Virus record (IMG/VR): IMGVR_UViG_3300006793_000177
Coordinates: 1-29,286 of that record
Source of the DNA: a virus
Strand: one strand, 5' to 3'
Length of the DNA stretch: 29,286 bases
Position numbers and translations under genes: made by a program. The notes under the pieces were generated by a model. The model searched no databases and had not been told where the DNA came from. It saw only the letters and a program-made list of their open reading frames with translations. Of the stretch, positions 14,293-21,923 are shown piece after piece (within the stretch, counting starts at the first letter, position 1; each line of letters opens with the position of its first letter).

Positions 14293-16078
14293 TTGCTTCT
14301 CGTATGGAGAGGACAATGAATTAAATCTATCAGAGTCGACTTTAACACAGTTAGTCGGTACTAATGGAGTAGGTAAATCTTCTATACCTTTAATATTAGA
14401 AGAAATACTATTTAACAAAAATAGTAAAAATGTAAAGAAAGCGGATATAGCAAATAGATATGTTAACAAAGGGTACGATATTAGCCTTGATTTTACTGTG
14501 GACACTGACGTATATAACATTACTGTTATACGGCGTTCTACACTCAAGTGTAAGCTAACGAAAAATGGTGAGGATATATCTTCACATACAGCTTCTAATA
14601 CTTACAAAACTTTGGGTGACATTTTAGGTATTGACTTTAAGACTTTTTCACAGTTAGTATATCAAAATACTAATGCATCATTGCAGTTCTTAACTGCCAC
14701 AGATACAAATCGAAAGAAGTTCCTAATTGACCTATTGAAACTTGACGACTATGTTTCTTTCTTTGAGACATTTAAGGAAGCTGTAAGGACAAATTCAGCT
14801 GATGTTACAGTCATCAATGCGAAACTTGCAACTATCTCAAAATGGTTAGAAGATAATATTCTCGAAGATAGTTCCATACTTGATAAAAAAGATTTACCAT
14901 TTTACTCGGAAGAGAATGAGAAGTCTTTACGTTCTTTATTAATAGAACTTGAAAATATCACTGAAAAGAATAAAAAAATAAATCTCAATAATCAACTTAA
15001 ACACCAGCTTGCTGATATAGATTTGCATGAGTACAAAAGACAACTTGCAAAATACGAAGAAGAAAAAGATACTAATGATGCTGTTTCTTCTGTAGCAACT
15101 TGGAAGTCTGAGATGGTTCATGAAGAGAGAATGCTTACAAAATATCAAAAGTTACTAACCTTAGACGATATGGTTTGTCCAACGTGTGAAGGAGAAGTTA
15201 ATGAAATGTTTGTAAATAGTATGATAAAAGAACATACTGAAAGACGAGATAATTGTGAAAAATTCACACAGGAAGCGGCAAGAAAGCTGCAAAGACTAGA
15301 GGAACAAAATGCGATATATAGGACAGCCGAAAGAGAAGTGGAGAATTGGGAAGACCTCTACAGGTCTATCGACCACAACCTCACGACCACAGTCCTCTCA
15401 GAAGATGACTTACAAGAGCAAGTTTCTAAACTTAGTGAAGAAATTACCAGTGCTAAGTCGGTTCTTCAGGAAGTAATTAGCGAAAATGAAAAGAGAGAAC
15501 GACATAACACAAGAGTTGGAATTATACTCGAACAAACTGCGGAGTTTCAAAGTCAGCTTGATGCACTTCAATCTGAACTATCAGGTAAAGAAGAACACTT
15601 GGCGGCACTTGAAACGCTTAAGAAAGCATTTTCTACCAACGGATTATTGGCATACAAAATAGAATCTTTAGTGAAAGAACTAGAAGTTATGACAAATGAT
15701 TATCTAGCAGAGTTTAGTGATGGTAGATTTAGTATCAATTTTGTTGTTACTAACGACAAACTAAATGTAGAAGTATCAGATAATGGAAACATTATTGACA
15801 TACTAGCTCTATCTAGTGGAGAACTAGCAAGAGTGAATATTGCGACATTAGTTGCAATACGAAAACTTATGACATCTATTAGTAGAAGTCAAATTAATGT
15901 CTTGTTCTTAGATGAGGTCAATCAAGCCTTAGATGAGCAAGGTAAAGAAAAAGTAGTAGAAGTTCTATTAAAAGAAGAGAGACTAAATACGTATCTAGTG
16001 TCTCATGGTTGGACACATCCACTACTAGAAAAAATAGAAATAATAAAAGAGGATAATATATCATGTTTAGATTCATAA
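14261..16078 (+). CDS. Recombination ATPase subunit, SbcC/Rad50/gp46-like
   Basis: A 605-residue SMC-type ABC ATPase. The Walker A loop is GTNGVGKSS at 33-41. A long charged coiled coil is interrupted by the zinc hook C306-P-T-C309. The signature motif is LSSGELARVN (517-526), Walker B is LFLDEVNQALDE (D551, E552), and the His switch is VSHGWTHP. The short arms match phage gp46 rather than bacterial SbcC (about 1000 aa). It forms a complex with the SbcD-like protein. GGGAG (14250-14254) is a good RBS six nucleotides before ATG 14261, inside the SbcD gene. Its own stop overlaps a 45-aa ORF at 16063. Confidence 0.93.
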   Translation: MIILQKLKWDNCFSYGEDNELNLSESTLTQLVGTNGVGKSSIPLILEEILFNKNSKNVKKADIANRYVNKGYDISLDFTVDTDVYNITVIRRSTLKCKLTKNGEDISSHTASNTYKTLGDILGIDFKTFSQLVYQNTNASLQFLTATDTNRKKFLIDLLKLDDYVSFFETFKEAVRTNSADVTVINAKLATISKWLEDNILEDSSILDKKDLPFYSEENEKSLRSLLIELENITEKNKKINLNNQLKHQLADIDLHEYKRQLAKYEEEKDTNDAVSSVATWKSEMVHEERMLTKYQKLLTLDDMVCPTCEGEVNEMFVNSMIKEHTERRDNCEKFTQEAARKLQRLEEQNAIYRTAEREVENWEDLYRSIDHNLTTTVLSEDDLQEQVSKLSEEITSAKSVLQEVISENEKRERHNTRVGIILEQTAEFQSQLDALQSELSGKEEHLAALETLKKAFSTNGLLAYKIESLVKELEVMTNDYLAEFSDGRFSINFVVTNDKLNVEVSDNGNIIDILALSSGELARVNIATLVAIRKLMTSISRSQINVLFLDEVNQALDEQGKEKVVEVLLKEERLNTYLVSHGWTHPLLEKIEIIKEDNISCLDS

Positions 16079-16200
16079 CCAAATGGTGGAATATACTAGT
16101 CGGCAACGACGTAAACAAAGATGGAAAAGTAGATATTAAAGATAGTCTTGCTAAGGCAGAAAAGAAAGCAAAGATAACTACTCAAAACATCGGGGAATAA
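16063..16200 (+). CDS. EF-hand-like microprotein (45 aa)
   Basis: A 45-residue ORF overlapping the SbcC end by 16 nt, with GAGGA (16049-16053) as RBS. Residues 16-27 read DVNKDGKVDIKD. This is a complete EF-hand/dockerin-type Ca2+ loop with D at 1, N at 3, D at 5, G at 6, a hydrophobic residue at 8 (V), D at 9 and D at 12. The N-terminal 14 residues (MFRFITKWWNILVG) are aromatic and hydrophobic and could insert into or lie on a membrane. The tail is a basic/Ala-rich helix (LAKAEKKAKITT). Only one loop is present, whereas EF-hands usually pair, so it may dimerise or bind another EF-hand protein. The function is unknown. The promoter P3 begins just 3 nt after its stop. Confidence 0.65.
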   Translation: MFRFITKWWNILVGNDVNKDGKVDIKDSLAKAEKKAKITTQNIGE

Positions 16201-16202
16201 TT

Positions 16203-16237
16203 TAGTTCTTGACACGAGTTGAAAAACCTGTTATAAT
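16203..16237 (+). promoter_or_regulatory. Promoter P3: consensus sigma-70 with extended -10
   Basis: TAGTTC (16203-16208), TTGACA (16209-16214), a 17-bp spacer ending TGT, and TATAAT (16232-16237). It is nearly the same as P2 in the first half of the spacer. Unlike P1 and P2 it sits in a true intergenic gap (16201-16256). The predicted start is near 16244, leaving a 13-nt leader with GGAGAAA (16248-16254) before ATG 16257. Confidence 0.9.
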
Positions 16238-16256
16238 ATACAATATTGGAGAAAAT

Positions 16257-16484
16257 ATGAAAGTAGAGATTTATAGTATACCAAACTGTTCTTACTGCAA
16301 GAAGGCTAAGTTCTTAGCTGACCATGTAGATGAAGTAACAGAGGTATCATATAAAATGATTGGCAAAGATTTTTCTGCGGCTGATATTCGGGATAAGTTT
16401 CCTGGAGCAAGAACATTTCCACAAATACTAGTAGACGATAAACATATCGGTGGCTATGTAGAACTGGAGAAGTTGATTGGTTAA
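16257..16484 (+). CDS. Glutaredoxin
   Basis: A 75-residue glutaredoxin. KVEIYSIPNCSYCKKAK gives the N-terminal strand and the C11-S-Y-C14 redox centre. RTFPQILVDDKHIGGYVEL holds the cis-Pro (TFPQ) and the GGY-x-E glutathione-binding segment. It would supply electrons to the class I ribonucleotide reductase encoded three genes downstream in the same P3 operon, as T4 NrdC does for NrdAB. The start at 16257 is set by promoter P3 and its RBS; the frame continues upstream through the promoter but cannot be transcribed from it. The stop overlaps the TTG start of the next gene by 8 nt. Confidence 0.92.
   Translation: MKVEIYSIPNCSYCKKAKFLADHVDEVTEVSYKMIGKDFSAADIRDKFPGARTFPQILVDDKHIGGYVELEKLIG
16466..16472 (+). 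promoter_or_regulatory. RBS supporting a TTG start at 16477
   Basis: GGAGAAG lies four nucleotides before TTG 16477, inside the end of the glutaredoxin gene. It supports initiation at TTG. The first internal ATG codons would remove the conserved N-terminal Glu of the nuclease domain. Confidence 0.65.
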
Positions 16485-16965
16485 TAGTAGACGTAAGGGT
16501 CATGATGCAGAGATAAAGGCTGCAGCTATGTTAAAAAGAATTACTGGTCATGAGTTTGTACAGACTCCTGGTAGTGGCTCTGGTAAAATAAAAGGGGACT
16601 TGATGGTAGAACACAAGAAAAACCTTTTCTGTATAGAGATTAAACATTATAAAGATATGGGATTCAATCACAAAGTATTCACTCAAAAGAGTAACGTATT
16701 TGTGAATTGGTGGTCTAAGCTTTGTAAACAATCTGAACAGATGAACCAAGAGCCTTTACTTATCTTCAAAGAAAACCACTCACAGTGGTATGTGGCAACG
16801 ACAAGAAAGCCACTTTACAAAAAACATATGTACATAAACTGGCTAGGGTGCTATGTCACTCTTGCTGATAAATTTTTAGAAACACAAGAGGTAAAATTTA
16901 CAAATGGCGATACAATTTACGAGCCATGGAAAGCCAATCCCGAATGGGAACTTATTGATTGTTGA
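16477..16965 (+). CDS. Holliday-junction-resolvase-like (PD-(D/E)XK) nuclease
   Basis: A 162-residue protein with the Hjc/Hjr-type nuclease signature. RRKGHDAEIKAAAMLKR gives the N-terminal helix with E12, TPGSGSGKIKGDLMVE gives GD41, and NLFCIEIKHYKD gives E54-I-K56. These form the E...D...ExK active site of archaeal resolvase-like PD-(D/E)XK enzymes, which many phages use in place of T4 gp49 or T7 gp3. It would resolve branched recombination intermediates made by the SbcCD/UvsW machinery. It starts with TTG (16477) after a strong RBS. The next gene's ATG lies 62 nt before its stop. The C-terminal half contains several Trp residues and no further motif I recognise. Confidence 0.75.
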   Translation: MVNSRRKGHDAEIKAAAMLKRITGHEFVQTPGSGSGKIKGDLMVEHKKNLFCIEIKHYKDMGFNHKVFTQKSNVFVNWWSKLCKQSEQMNQEPLLIFKENHSQWYVATTRKPLYKKHMYINWLGCYVTLADKFLETQEVKFTNGDTIYEPWKANPEWELIDC

Positions 16966-17761
16966 CGGACTCAATCTAGCTTTTCGATGGAAACACCAAG
17001 GTACTACAGACTTCGAGCATGAATATGTAAGAACTGTACAATCTTTGGCAAAGTCCTATAACTGTGGAGAGATAGTCGTATTAGGCGATGGCGGTAGTAA
17101 TTACCGTAAGTCTATCGATCCAGAGTACAAAGCAAATCGTAAGGAACGATATGCAGAACAAACTCCCGAAGAAGCAAAAGAATTTGAAATGTTCTTAGCG
17201 GAGTTTTCTACTACTATGTCTACTTTAAAACGTAAGGGTTATCTTACACTAAAGTATGCTGGAGTAGAGGCTGATGATATAGCCGCACTTATATGCCAAA
17301 ACCGAGAAAACATAGGTGTAGATGAGATATGGATGATATCATCAGACAAAGACTGGGATTTACTAGTCGATGAAAAAGTCAGTCGCTTTTCGACTGTAAC
17401 AAGAAAAGAAACAACACTACTAAACTGGGATGAGCATTATGACTTTGATCCTTACTACTACTTGACTTACAAGGCGTTGACAGGAGATAAGGGAGATAAT
17501 GTTCCTGGTGTAGATGGTGTCGGACCAAAACGTGCAACTCAATTGATTGAGCAGTATGGAGACGTCTTTGATATTATGGCGAGTTTGCCACTAGAGGGTA
17601 AGTACAAATACATAGAAAACTTAAATGCTTTCGGTGCAGAAGGACTAGAAGCTGGTGTAAAACTCATGGATTTAACATACGATGTCGATGCAGCAGTGCT
17701 AGGACATGGACAAGAAATTATAGGATTGGTAGAAAATTATGTCAGTGAAGATAGATTATAG
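16904..17761 (+). CDS. 5'-3' exonuclease / flap endonuclease (T4 RNase H-like)
   Basis: A 285-residue FEN-family nuclease. Acidic metal ligands occur in order: LLIVDGLN (D21), VLGDGG (D62), GVEADDIAA (E122, D124, D125), SSDKDWD (D148, D150) and TGDKGDN (D195, D198). The helix-hairpin-helix segment VPGVDGVGPKRA follows. RKSIDPEYKANR is the arch-region motif. It supplies the 5' nuclease missing from the family A polymerase and would remove RNA primers and flaps. ATG 16904 has AAGAGG (16886-16891) upstream and overlaps the resolvase-like gene by 62 nt. A TTG start near residue 18 is possible but would place the catalytic Asp almost at the N-terminus. NrdA starts inside its 3' end. Confidence 0.9.
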   Translation: MAIQFTSHGKPIPNGNLLIVDGLNLAFRWKHQGTTDFEHEYVRTVQSLAKSYNCGEIVVLGDGGSNYRKSIDPEYKANRKERYAEQTPEEAKEFEMFLAEFSTTMSTLKRKGYLTLKYAGVEADDIAALICQNRENIGVDEIWMISSDKDWDLLVDEKVSRFSTVTRKETTLLNWDEHYDFDPYYYLTYKALTGDKGDNVPGVDGVGPKRATQLIEQYGDVFDIMASLPLEGKYKYIENLNAFGAEGLEAGVKLMDLTYDVDAAVLGHGQEIIGLVENYVSEDRL

Positions 17762-19511
17762 TAAAGATTCTCTCTTGGATGAGTTCGCACATGCAACTCT
17801 AAAAGATAGATACATGATACCAGGTGAAACATCACCTCAAGAAGCTTTTGCTCGTGCAGCAGAATGTTTTGCGGATGATGAAGCTCATGCCCAAAGATTA
17901 TACGACTACGTAAGTAATCTATGGTTTATGTTTGCTACGCCTGTATTATCAAATGGGGGTACTCGTAGAGGATTACCGATAAGTTGTTTTTTAAATTATG
18001 TAGAAGATAGTAGAGAGGGCATAACCGAACATTTTACGGAAAATGCTTTCTTATCTTCTTTCGGAGGAGGTATCGGAGGTACTTGGAGTGATGTTCGTTC
18101 ATCTGGAACAAAGACATCAAAAGGCTCAGAAAGTACTGGAGTTGTCCCTTTCATAAAAGTTGTAGATGCTGAGATGTTGGCATTTAGCCAAGGAGTAACT
18201 AGACGGGGTAGTTACGCAGGATATCTACATATGTCACACCCCGAGATAGAGGAGTTCTTAGATGGACGAAAACCCACGGGGGGAGATATTAATAGGAAGT
18301 TTACTAATCTTCATCATGCTGTGGTTGTACCTGACTCTTTTATGGAGCTAATCCATAAAGCAACAAAAGAAAAAGATTTTGACGACAGTTGGCCTTTAAT
18401 AGATCCTCATACAAAAGCAGTAGTTAAAACCGTAAGTGCTAGAGCATTATGGGTAAAAATACTACAAAACAGAATGGAAACAGGTGAACCTTACCTAATG
18501 TTTGAAGATGCTGTTAATAATGATTTACCAGATTTTCAGAAAAGAAAAGGATTAAAAGTACATCACAGTAATTTATGTAGTGAGATTACTCTTGCTACTG
18601 ACGAAGAAAGAACAGCAGTATGTTGTCTTTCTAGTGTAAATTTAGAGTACTATGATGAATGGAAAGACCATGGGTCATTTATCCCTGACTTAATCCGTAT
18701 GCTAGATAATGTACTAACATACTTTATCGACAATGCGCCAAGCCAACTCGAAAGAGCAAAGTTTAGTGCGCAAAGGGAGAGAAGCGTAGGATTAGGTGCA
18801 ATGGGATTCCATGCGTATTTACAGAAAAATGATATACCATTTGAAAGCGGTCTAGCGGGTGGTACAAATATGGAGATGTTTTCACACATCAAACACAAAG
18901 CAGACCAAACTACTAGATACCTTGCAATAGAAAAAGGTGCATGTCCTGATGATGATACAGCTTCTGTAAGAAATGCTCATTTATTAGCGATAGCTCCTAA
19001 TGCAAGTTCTAGTATATTATGCGGTAATACGAGTCCAAGTATTGAACCTTTCAGAGCTAATGCTTATACGCAGAAAACAAAAACAGGAAGTAACTTAGTA
19101 AAAAATAAATTCTTAGATGCACTTATCAAAGAAAAAGTTAGTCCTGAACTGTATGAAGAAACTTGGTCTACTATTGTTGCAAACAAAGGAAGTGTACAAC
19201 ATCTTGATTTTCTAGACGATTGGAAGAAAGATGTATTTAAAACAGCTGTAGAAATAAATCAGTCGTGGGTAATAGAACACGCTTCAGTCAGACAAGAGTT
19301 TATCTGTCAGTCTCAAAGTGTAAATCTATTCTTTCCACCTGATGTAAATAAAGCAGACTTGCATAATGTACATATGTTAGCATGGGCTAAAAATTTAAAA
19401 ACATTATATTACTTGAGAAGTGAAGCTATCAGTAGAGCTGATAATGTATCTAATCAAGCTAAAAGAGAGATAATCTTTGAGCAATCAGATTGTCTAAGTT
19501 GCGAGGGATAA
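17739..19511 (+). CDS. nrdA: Ribonucleotide reductase alpha subunit, class I (NrdA)
   Basis: A 590-residue catalytic subunit of class I RNR, which converts ribonucleoside diphosphates to deoxy forms. ATPVLSNGG and ISCFLNY hold C83 (the E. coli C225 equivalent). SNLCSEI gives N278, C280 (thiyl site) and E282. APNASSS is the phosphate-binding loop, and the C-terminus ends CLSCEG, the CxxC re-reduction pair served by glutaredoxin. The N-terminus begins directly in the barrel-preceding region (SVKIDYSKDSLLDEF) with no ATP-cone. That explains the short length compared with about 760 aa for E. coli NrdA and suggests no dATP shut-off. NrdB follows with no gap, and RBS GAGGG for NrdB lies in the last codons. 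Confidence 0.95.
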   Translation: MSVKIDYSKDSLLDEFAHATLKDRYMIPGETSPQEAFARAAECFADDEAHAQRLYDYVSNLWFMFATPVLSNGGTRRGLPISCFLNYVEDSREGITEHFTENAFLSSFGGGIGGTWSDVRSSGTKTSKGSESTGVVPFIKVVDAEMLAFSQGVTRRGSYAGYLHMSHPEIEEFLDGRKPTGGDINRKFTNLHHAVVVPDSFMELIHKATKEKDFDDSWPLIDPHTKAVVKTVSARALWVKILQNRMETGEPYLMFEDAVNNDLPDFQKRKGLKVHHSNLCSEITLATDEERTAVCCLSSVNLEYYDEWKDHGSFIPDLIRMLDNVLTYFIDNAPSQLERAKFSAQRERSVGLGAMGFHAYLQKNDIPFESGLAGGTNMEMFSHIKHKADQTTRYLAIEKGACPDDDTASVRNAHLLAIAPNASSSILCGNTSPSIEPFRANAYTQKTKTGSNLVKNKFLDALIKEKVSPELYEETWSTIVANKGSVQHLDFLDDWKKDVFKTAVEINQSWVIEHASVRQEFICQSQSVNLFFPPDVNKADLHNVHMLAWAKNLKTLYYLRSEAISRADNVSNQAKREIIFEQSDCLSCEG

Positions 19512-20471
19512 ATGGCAAACTTATTAAAAGAAAGAGAATATTACAAACCGTTTGATTACGGGTGGGCATTTGAAGCCTACAAAAAACAACAACAGATGCA
19601 TTGGATGCCTGAAGAAGTAACTATGGCTGATGATATTAAAGACTATAATCAAAATCTTACAGAGGACAATAGACAGTTAGTAGATAATATATTTAGATTT
19701 TTTACACAAGCAGACGTAGATGTTTGCTGTGGATATGCTAAACACTATCTTCCTACTTTCAAAGCACCAGAAGTAAGAATGATGTTAGTATCATTTGCAG
19801 CTATGGAAGCAGTACACCAAGACGCATATTCATCTTTGTTAGAAACATTAGGTAAATCTGATGATATCTATCAAGAGTTTATGGATATACAAGAGATGGT
19901 GGAGAAGCATGAGTACTTATCCGATTTTAGTATGGACACTCCTCACAATATTGCCAAAACTATGGCAGTATATAGTGGGTTTACAGAAGGAGTACAGTTG
20001 TTCTCCTCATTCGCTATACTATTAAACTATCCTAGACATAACCTTATGAAAGGCATGGGACAGATAGTAACTTGGAGTATTCGTGATGAAACGCTTCATG
20101 TAGAAAATGTATCAAAACTTTTCAGAACATTCATATCAGAGAACCCTGAAATATGGACAGATAAACTAAAGTATGAAATCTATTGCGCTGCTGAAAGAGT
20201 AGTAGAACTAGAGGACAAGTTTATTGATATTTGTTTTGACAAAGCAGAAATACCCGACTTAACAGCAAAAGAAGTTAAAGAATATATTAGATATATTGCT
20301 GACAGAAGACTATTAGGTTTAGGTATGAAAGCTATATTTCATAGTAGTGTTAATCCTTTACCATGGATCGATACACAAGTAAACGCAGTTGAGCATACCA
20401 ACTTTTTTGAAAACCGTGCTACAGAGTATGCTAAAAGTAGTACACAAGGCAATTGGCAGGACATATTTTAA
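19512..20471 (+). CDS. nrdB: Ribonucleotide reductase beta subunit, class I (NrdB)
   Basis: A 319-residue radical-generating subunit. Di-metal ligands: a D in TQADVDV (about 68-70), MEAVHQDAY with E99, H102 and the radical-position Tyr106 (E-x-x-H-x-x-x-Y), a Glu in TEGVQLF, and RDETLHVEN with E-x-x-H. The presence of the Tyr supports a tyrosyl-radical enzyme (class Ia or Ib) rather than a Tyr-less class Ic. It starts one base after the NrdA stop with GAGGG (19502-19506) as RBS. Together with NrdA and the glutaredoxin it makes a complete dNTP-supply unit. The stop overlaps the next gene's ATG (TAATG at 20469-20473). Confidence 0.95.
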   Translation: MANLLKEREYYKPFDYGWAFEAYKKQQQMHWMPEEVTMADDIKDYNQNLTEDNRQLVDNIFRFFTQADVDVCCGYAKHYLPTFKAPEVRMMLVSFAAMEAVHQDAYSSLLETLGKSDDIYQEFMDIQEMVEKHEYLSDFSMDTPHNIAKTMAVYSGFTEGVQLFSSFAILLNYPRHNLMKGMGQIVTWSIRDETLHVENVSKLFRTFISENPEIWTDKLKYEIYCAAERVVELEDKFIDICFDKAEIPDLTAKEVKEYIRYIADRRLLGLGMKAIFHSSVNPLPWIDTQVNAVEHTNFFENRATEYAKSSTQGNWQDIF

Positions 20472-20659
20472 TGGCAACAATTACAATAGATGGAATTGAA
20501 CATGATTCCGATAACTTCAATAAAGACCAACAATTACTACATCATGCTATAAATTACTGTGATGCTAAATTAGCAGAAACAGATAATCAACTTGCAGCTT
20601 TAAAAACAGCAAGACAAGCATATGTCAATGATTTAGGTAATAGTTTAAAAGAAGACTAA
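20471..20659 (+). CDS. DUF6447-like small protein (62 aa)
   Basis: MATITIDGIEHDSDNFNKDQ followed by LHHAINYCDAKLAETDNQLA and ALKTARQAYVNDLG. The layout is a short beta-hairpin 'xITIDGxEyD' then a helix with 'vDaelaxlxxqlAALxTARxAY'. This matches my memory of DUF6447, a small protein common in marine phages without known function. The helical part could form a coiled coil. ATG 20471 is chosen because it overlaps the NrdB stop as TAATG; an in-frame TTG at 20453 is less likely. The TAA overlaps the next ATG in the same way at 20657-20661. Confidence 0.65.
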   Translation: MATITIDGIEHDSDNFNKDQQLLHHAINYCDAKLAETDNQLAALKTARQAYVNDLGNSLKED

Positions 20660-21306
20660 TGGTTATATACATTGGGTACGACTCTAGTCAGCCTGAGGCA
20701 TATGCCGTATGTGAGGCTTCCATACGTAAGTATAATGGAAGCCACACTATTAAACCTTTAATAAAGGACAAGATAGAGGAGTACTATAGACCTTTCCAAA
20801 ATGAAAGTACAGAATTTGCTTTTACTAGATTCTTAGTACCCTTTCTATCTGATTATCATGGAAACGCATTGTTCTGTGATAGTGATTTTATGTGGAAATG
20901 TGATCCGCAAGAGATTACATACCATACAAATGAAACGCATGATGTATACTGTGTGCAACACCCAGACTTTTTAGTGCCATGTAAGAAAATGAATAAGAAA
21001 GTAAACAGTTCTTATCCGAAGAAAAACTGGTCATCATTAATGTATTTCGATAACACAAGGTGTAGAAGGCTAACTCCTACCTATGTAAACCAAGCCCCAG
21101 CGGGTGCGTTGCATGAAATGAAATGGGCTACTTCAATCGGTAGTTTACCTGCAGAATTTAATGCCATGGTAAATTACTATCAATTTAAAGAACCAAAAGC
21201 AGTTCACTTTACAGACGGTGGACCGTGGCATGGTATCAATGACAACCTGGAATACTCCCAAGAATGGAACAAAATTTACGAAAGCTTACCGAAAACAAAT
21301 CAATAG
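20659..21306 (+). CDS. Glycosyltransferase-like protein (GT8-like)
   Basis: A 215-residue protein starting MVIYIGYDSSQPEAYAVCEA, a pattern of GT-A/GT8-like transferases ('I-Y-I-G-Y-D-x-x-x-P-x-A-Y-x-V-C-x-x-S-I'). STEFAFTRFLVPFL and NALFCDSDFMW supply the D-x-D metal site (D74-S-D76). The C-terminal AVHFTDGGPWHG resembles the HxxGxxKPW-like end of GT8 enzymes. It would transfer a sugar from a nucleotide-sugar donor; the acceptor is unknown. It is coupled by TAATG to the DUF6447-like gene and overlaps the next transferase-like gene by 43 nt, so the two are probably co-translated. Confidence 0.7.
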   Translation: MVIYIGYDSSQPEAYAVCEASIRKYNGSHTIKPLIKDKIEEYYRPFQNESTEFAFTRFLVPFLSDYHGNALFCDSDFMWKCDPQEITYHTNETHDVYCVQHPDFLVPCKKMNKKVNSSYPKKNWSSLMYFDNTRCRRLTPTYVNQAPAGALHEMKWATSIGSLPAEFNAMVNYYQFKEPKAVHFTDGGPWHGINDNLEYSQEWNKIYESLPKTNQ

Positions 21307-21923
21307 TACTTGTTGGAAACTCTGTTGAGTTACTGCAGTATGATCTTGGAGAGTACATAGATAACTTCGATACAGTTGTAAGATTTGGTAATGGAATACC
21401 TGACTCTACTAATTCTGATAATATTGGTGAGCGTACAGATATTTGGGTTACTGGATTTTTAAGATACAAAAAGAGAAATAAGTTTCCAAAAGATTGTGAA
21501 GTACTATTCAATCGTTCTCGTGTGCATCTGGGAGACGATGCGGATGATAGACATGACATACGTTTTAAATATGTTGATATGTTTTCGGACAAAGAGCTTG
21601 TGTCGATATTCAAGTTAGTTGGAGCGGAGAACCATGTAGCTGCAGGTGCAAGGCCTTCAGCAGGTTTCATTGCAATTCAATATTTTTTACAGAAAACAAA
21701 TTTTTCTACTCTTACATTGGTAGGATTTGATTTCTTTTCTAAGGCACTTCCAATTATCGCAGGTGCGAACAATCCATACAGTTGGCATATTCCTGTTAGC
21801 ACAATCAACAGCAATCCCCATTCCCCAAAGGAAAAAGAGATTGTGCTTGATTTATATGAGAGAGGAATAATTGATTGGAAAATTTTGACTGACTTAAATG
21901 AGGGTTACTTAGACCTTTCCTAA
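21264..21923 (+). CDS. Sialyltransferase-like (GT29-type) protein
   Basis: A 219-residue protein. SIVLVGNSVELLQYDLGEYI plus NFDTVVRFGNG (G18-N19-S20, R40-F41) matches the 'VGNSxxL...G..ID..D.V.R.N' L-motif of GT29 sialyltransferases. ARPSAGFIAIQYFL (131-141) and LTLVGFDFF (150-158) match the S-motif, and H186-S-P-K-E is the likely catalytic-base region (VS motif). GT29-like proteins occur in bacteria and phages, where the donor need not be CMP-sialic acid. The start overlaps the GT8-like gene by 43 nt. The last 15 bp overlap tail to tail with the - strand gene. The fold assignment is good; donor and acceptor are unknown. Confidence 0.65.
   Translation: MEQNLRKLTENKSIVLVGNSVELLQYDLGEYIDNFDTVVRFGNGIPDSTNSDNIGERTDIWVTGFLRYKKRNKFPKDCEVLFNRSRVHLGDDADDRHDIRFKYVDMFSDKELVSIFKLVGAENHVAAGARPSAGFIAIQYFLQKTNFSTLTLVGFDFFSKALPIIAGANNPYSWHIPVSTINSNPHSPKEKEIVLDLYERGIIDWKILTDLNEGYLDLS

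Noticed and set aside
16209-16256. Upstream extension of glutaredoxin through promoter P3
   Set aside because: The added residues are the promoter sequence itself. Glutaredoxin homology begins at MKVEIYS (16257), which has its own RBS.
274-21923. tRNA genes or temperate functions (integrase, repressor, attachment site)
   Set aside because: No gap is long enough for a tRNA and no cloverleaf was noticed. No recombinase or repressor motifs appear in any frame with coding support.
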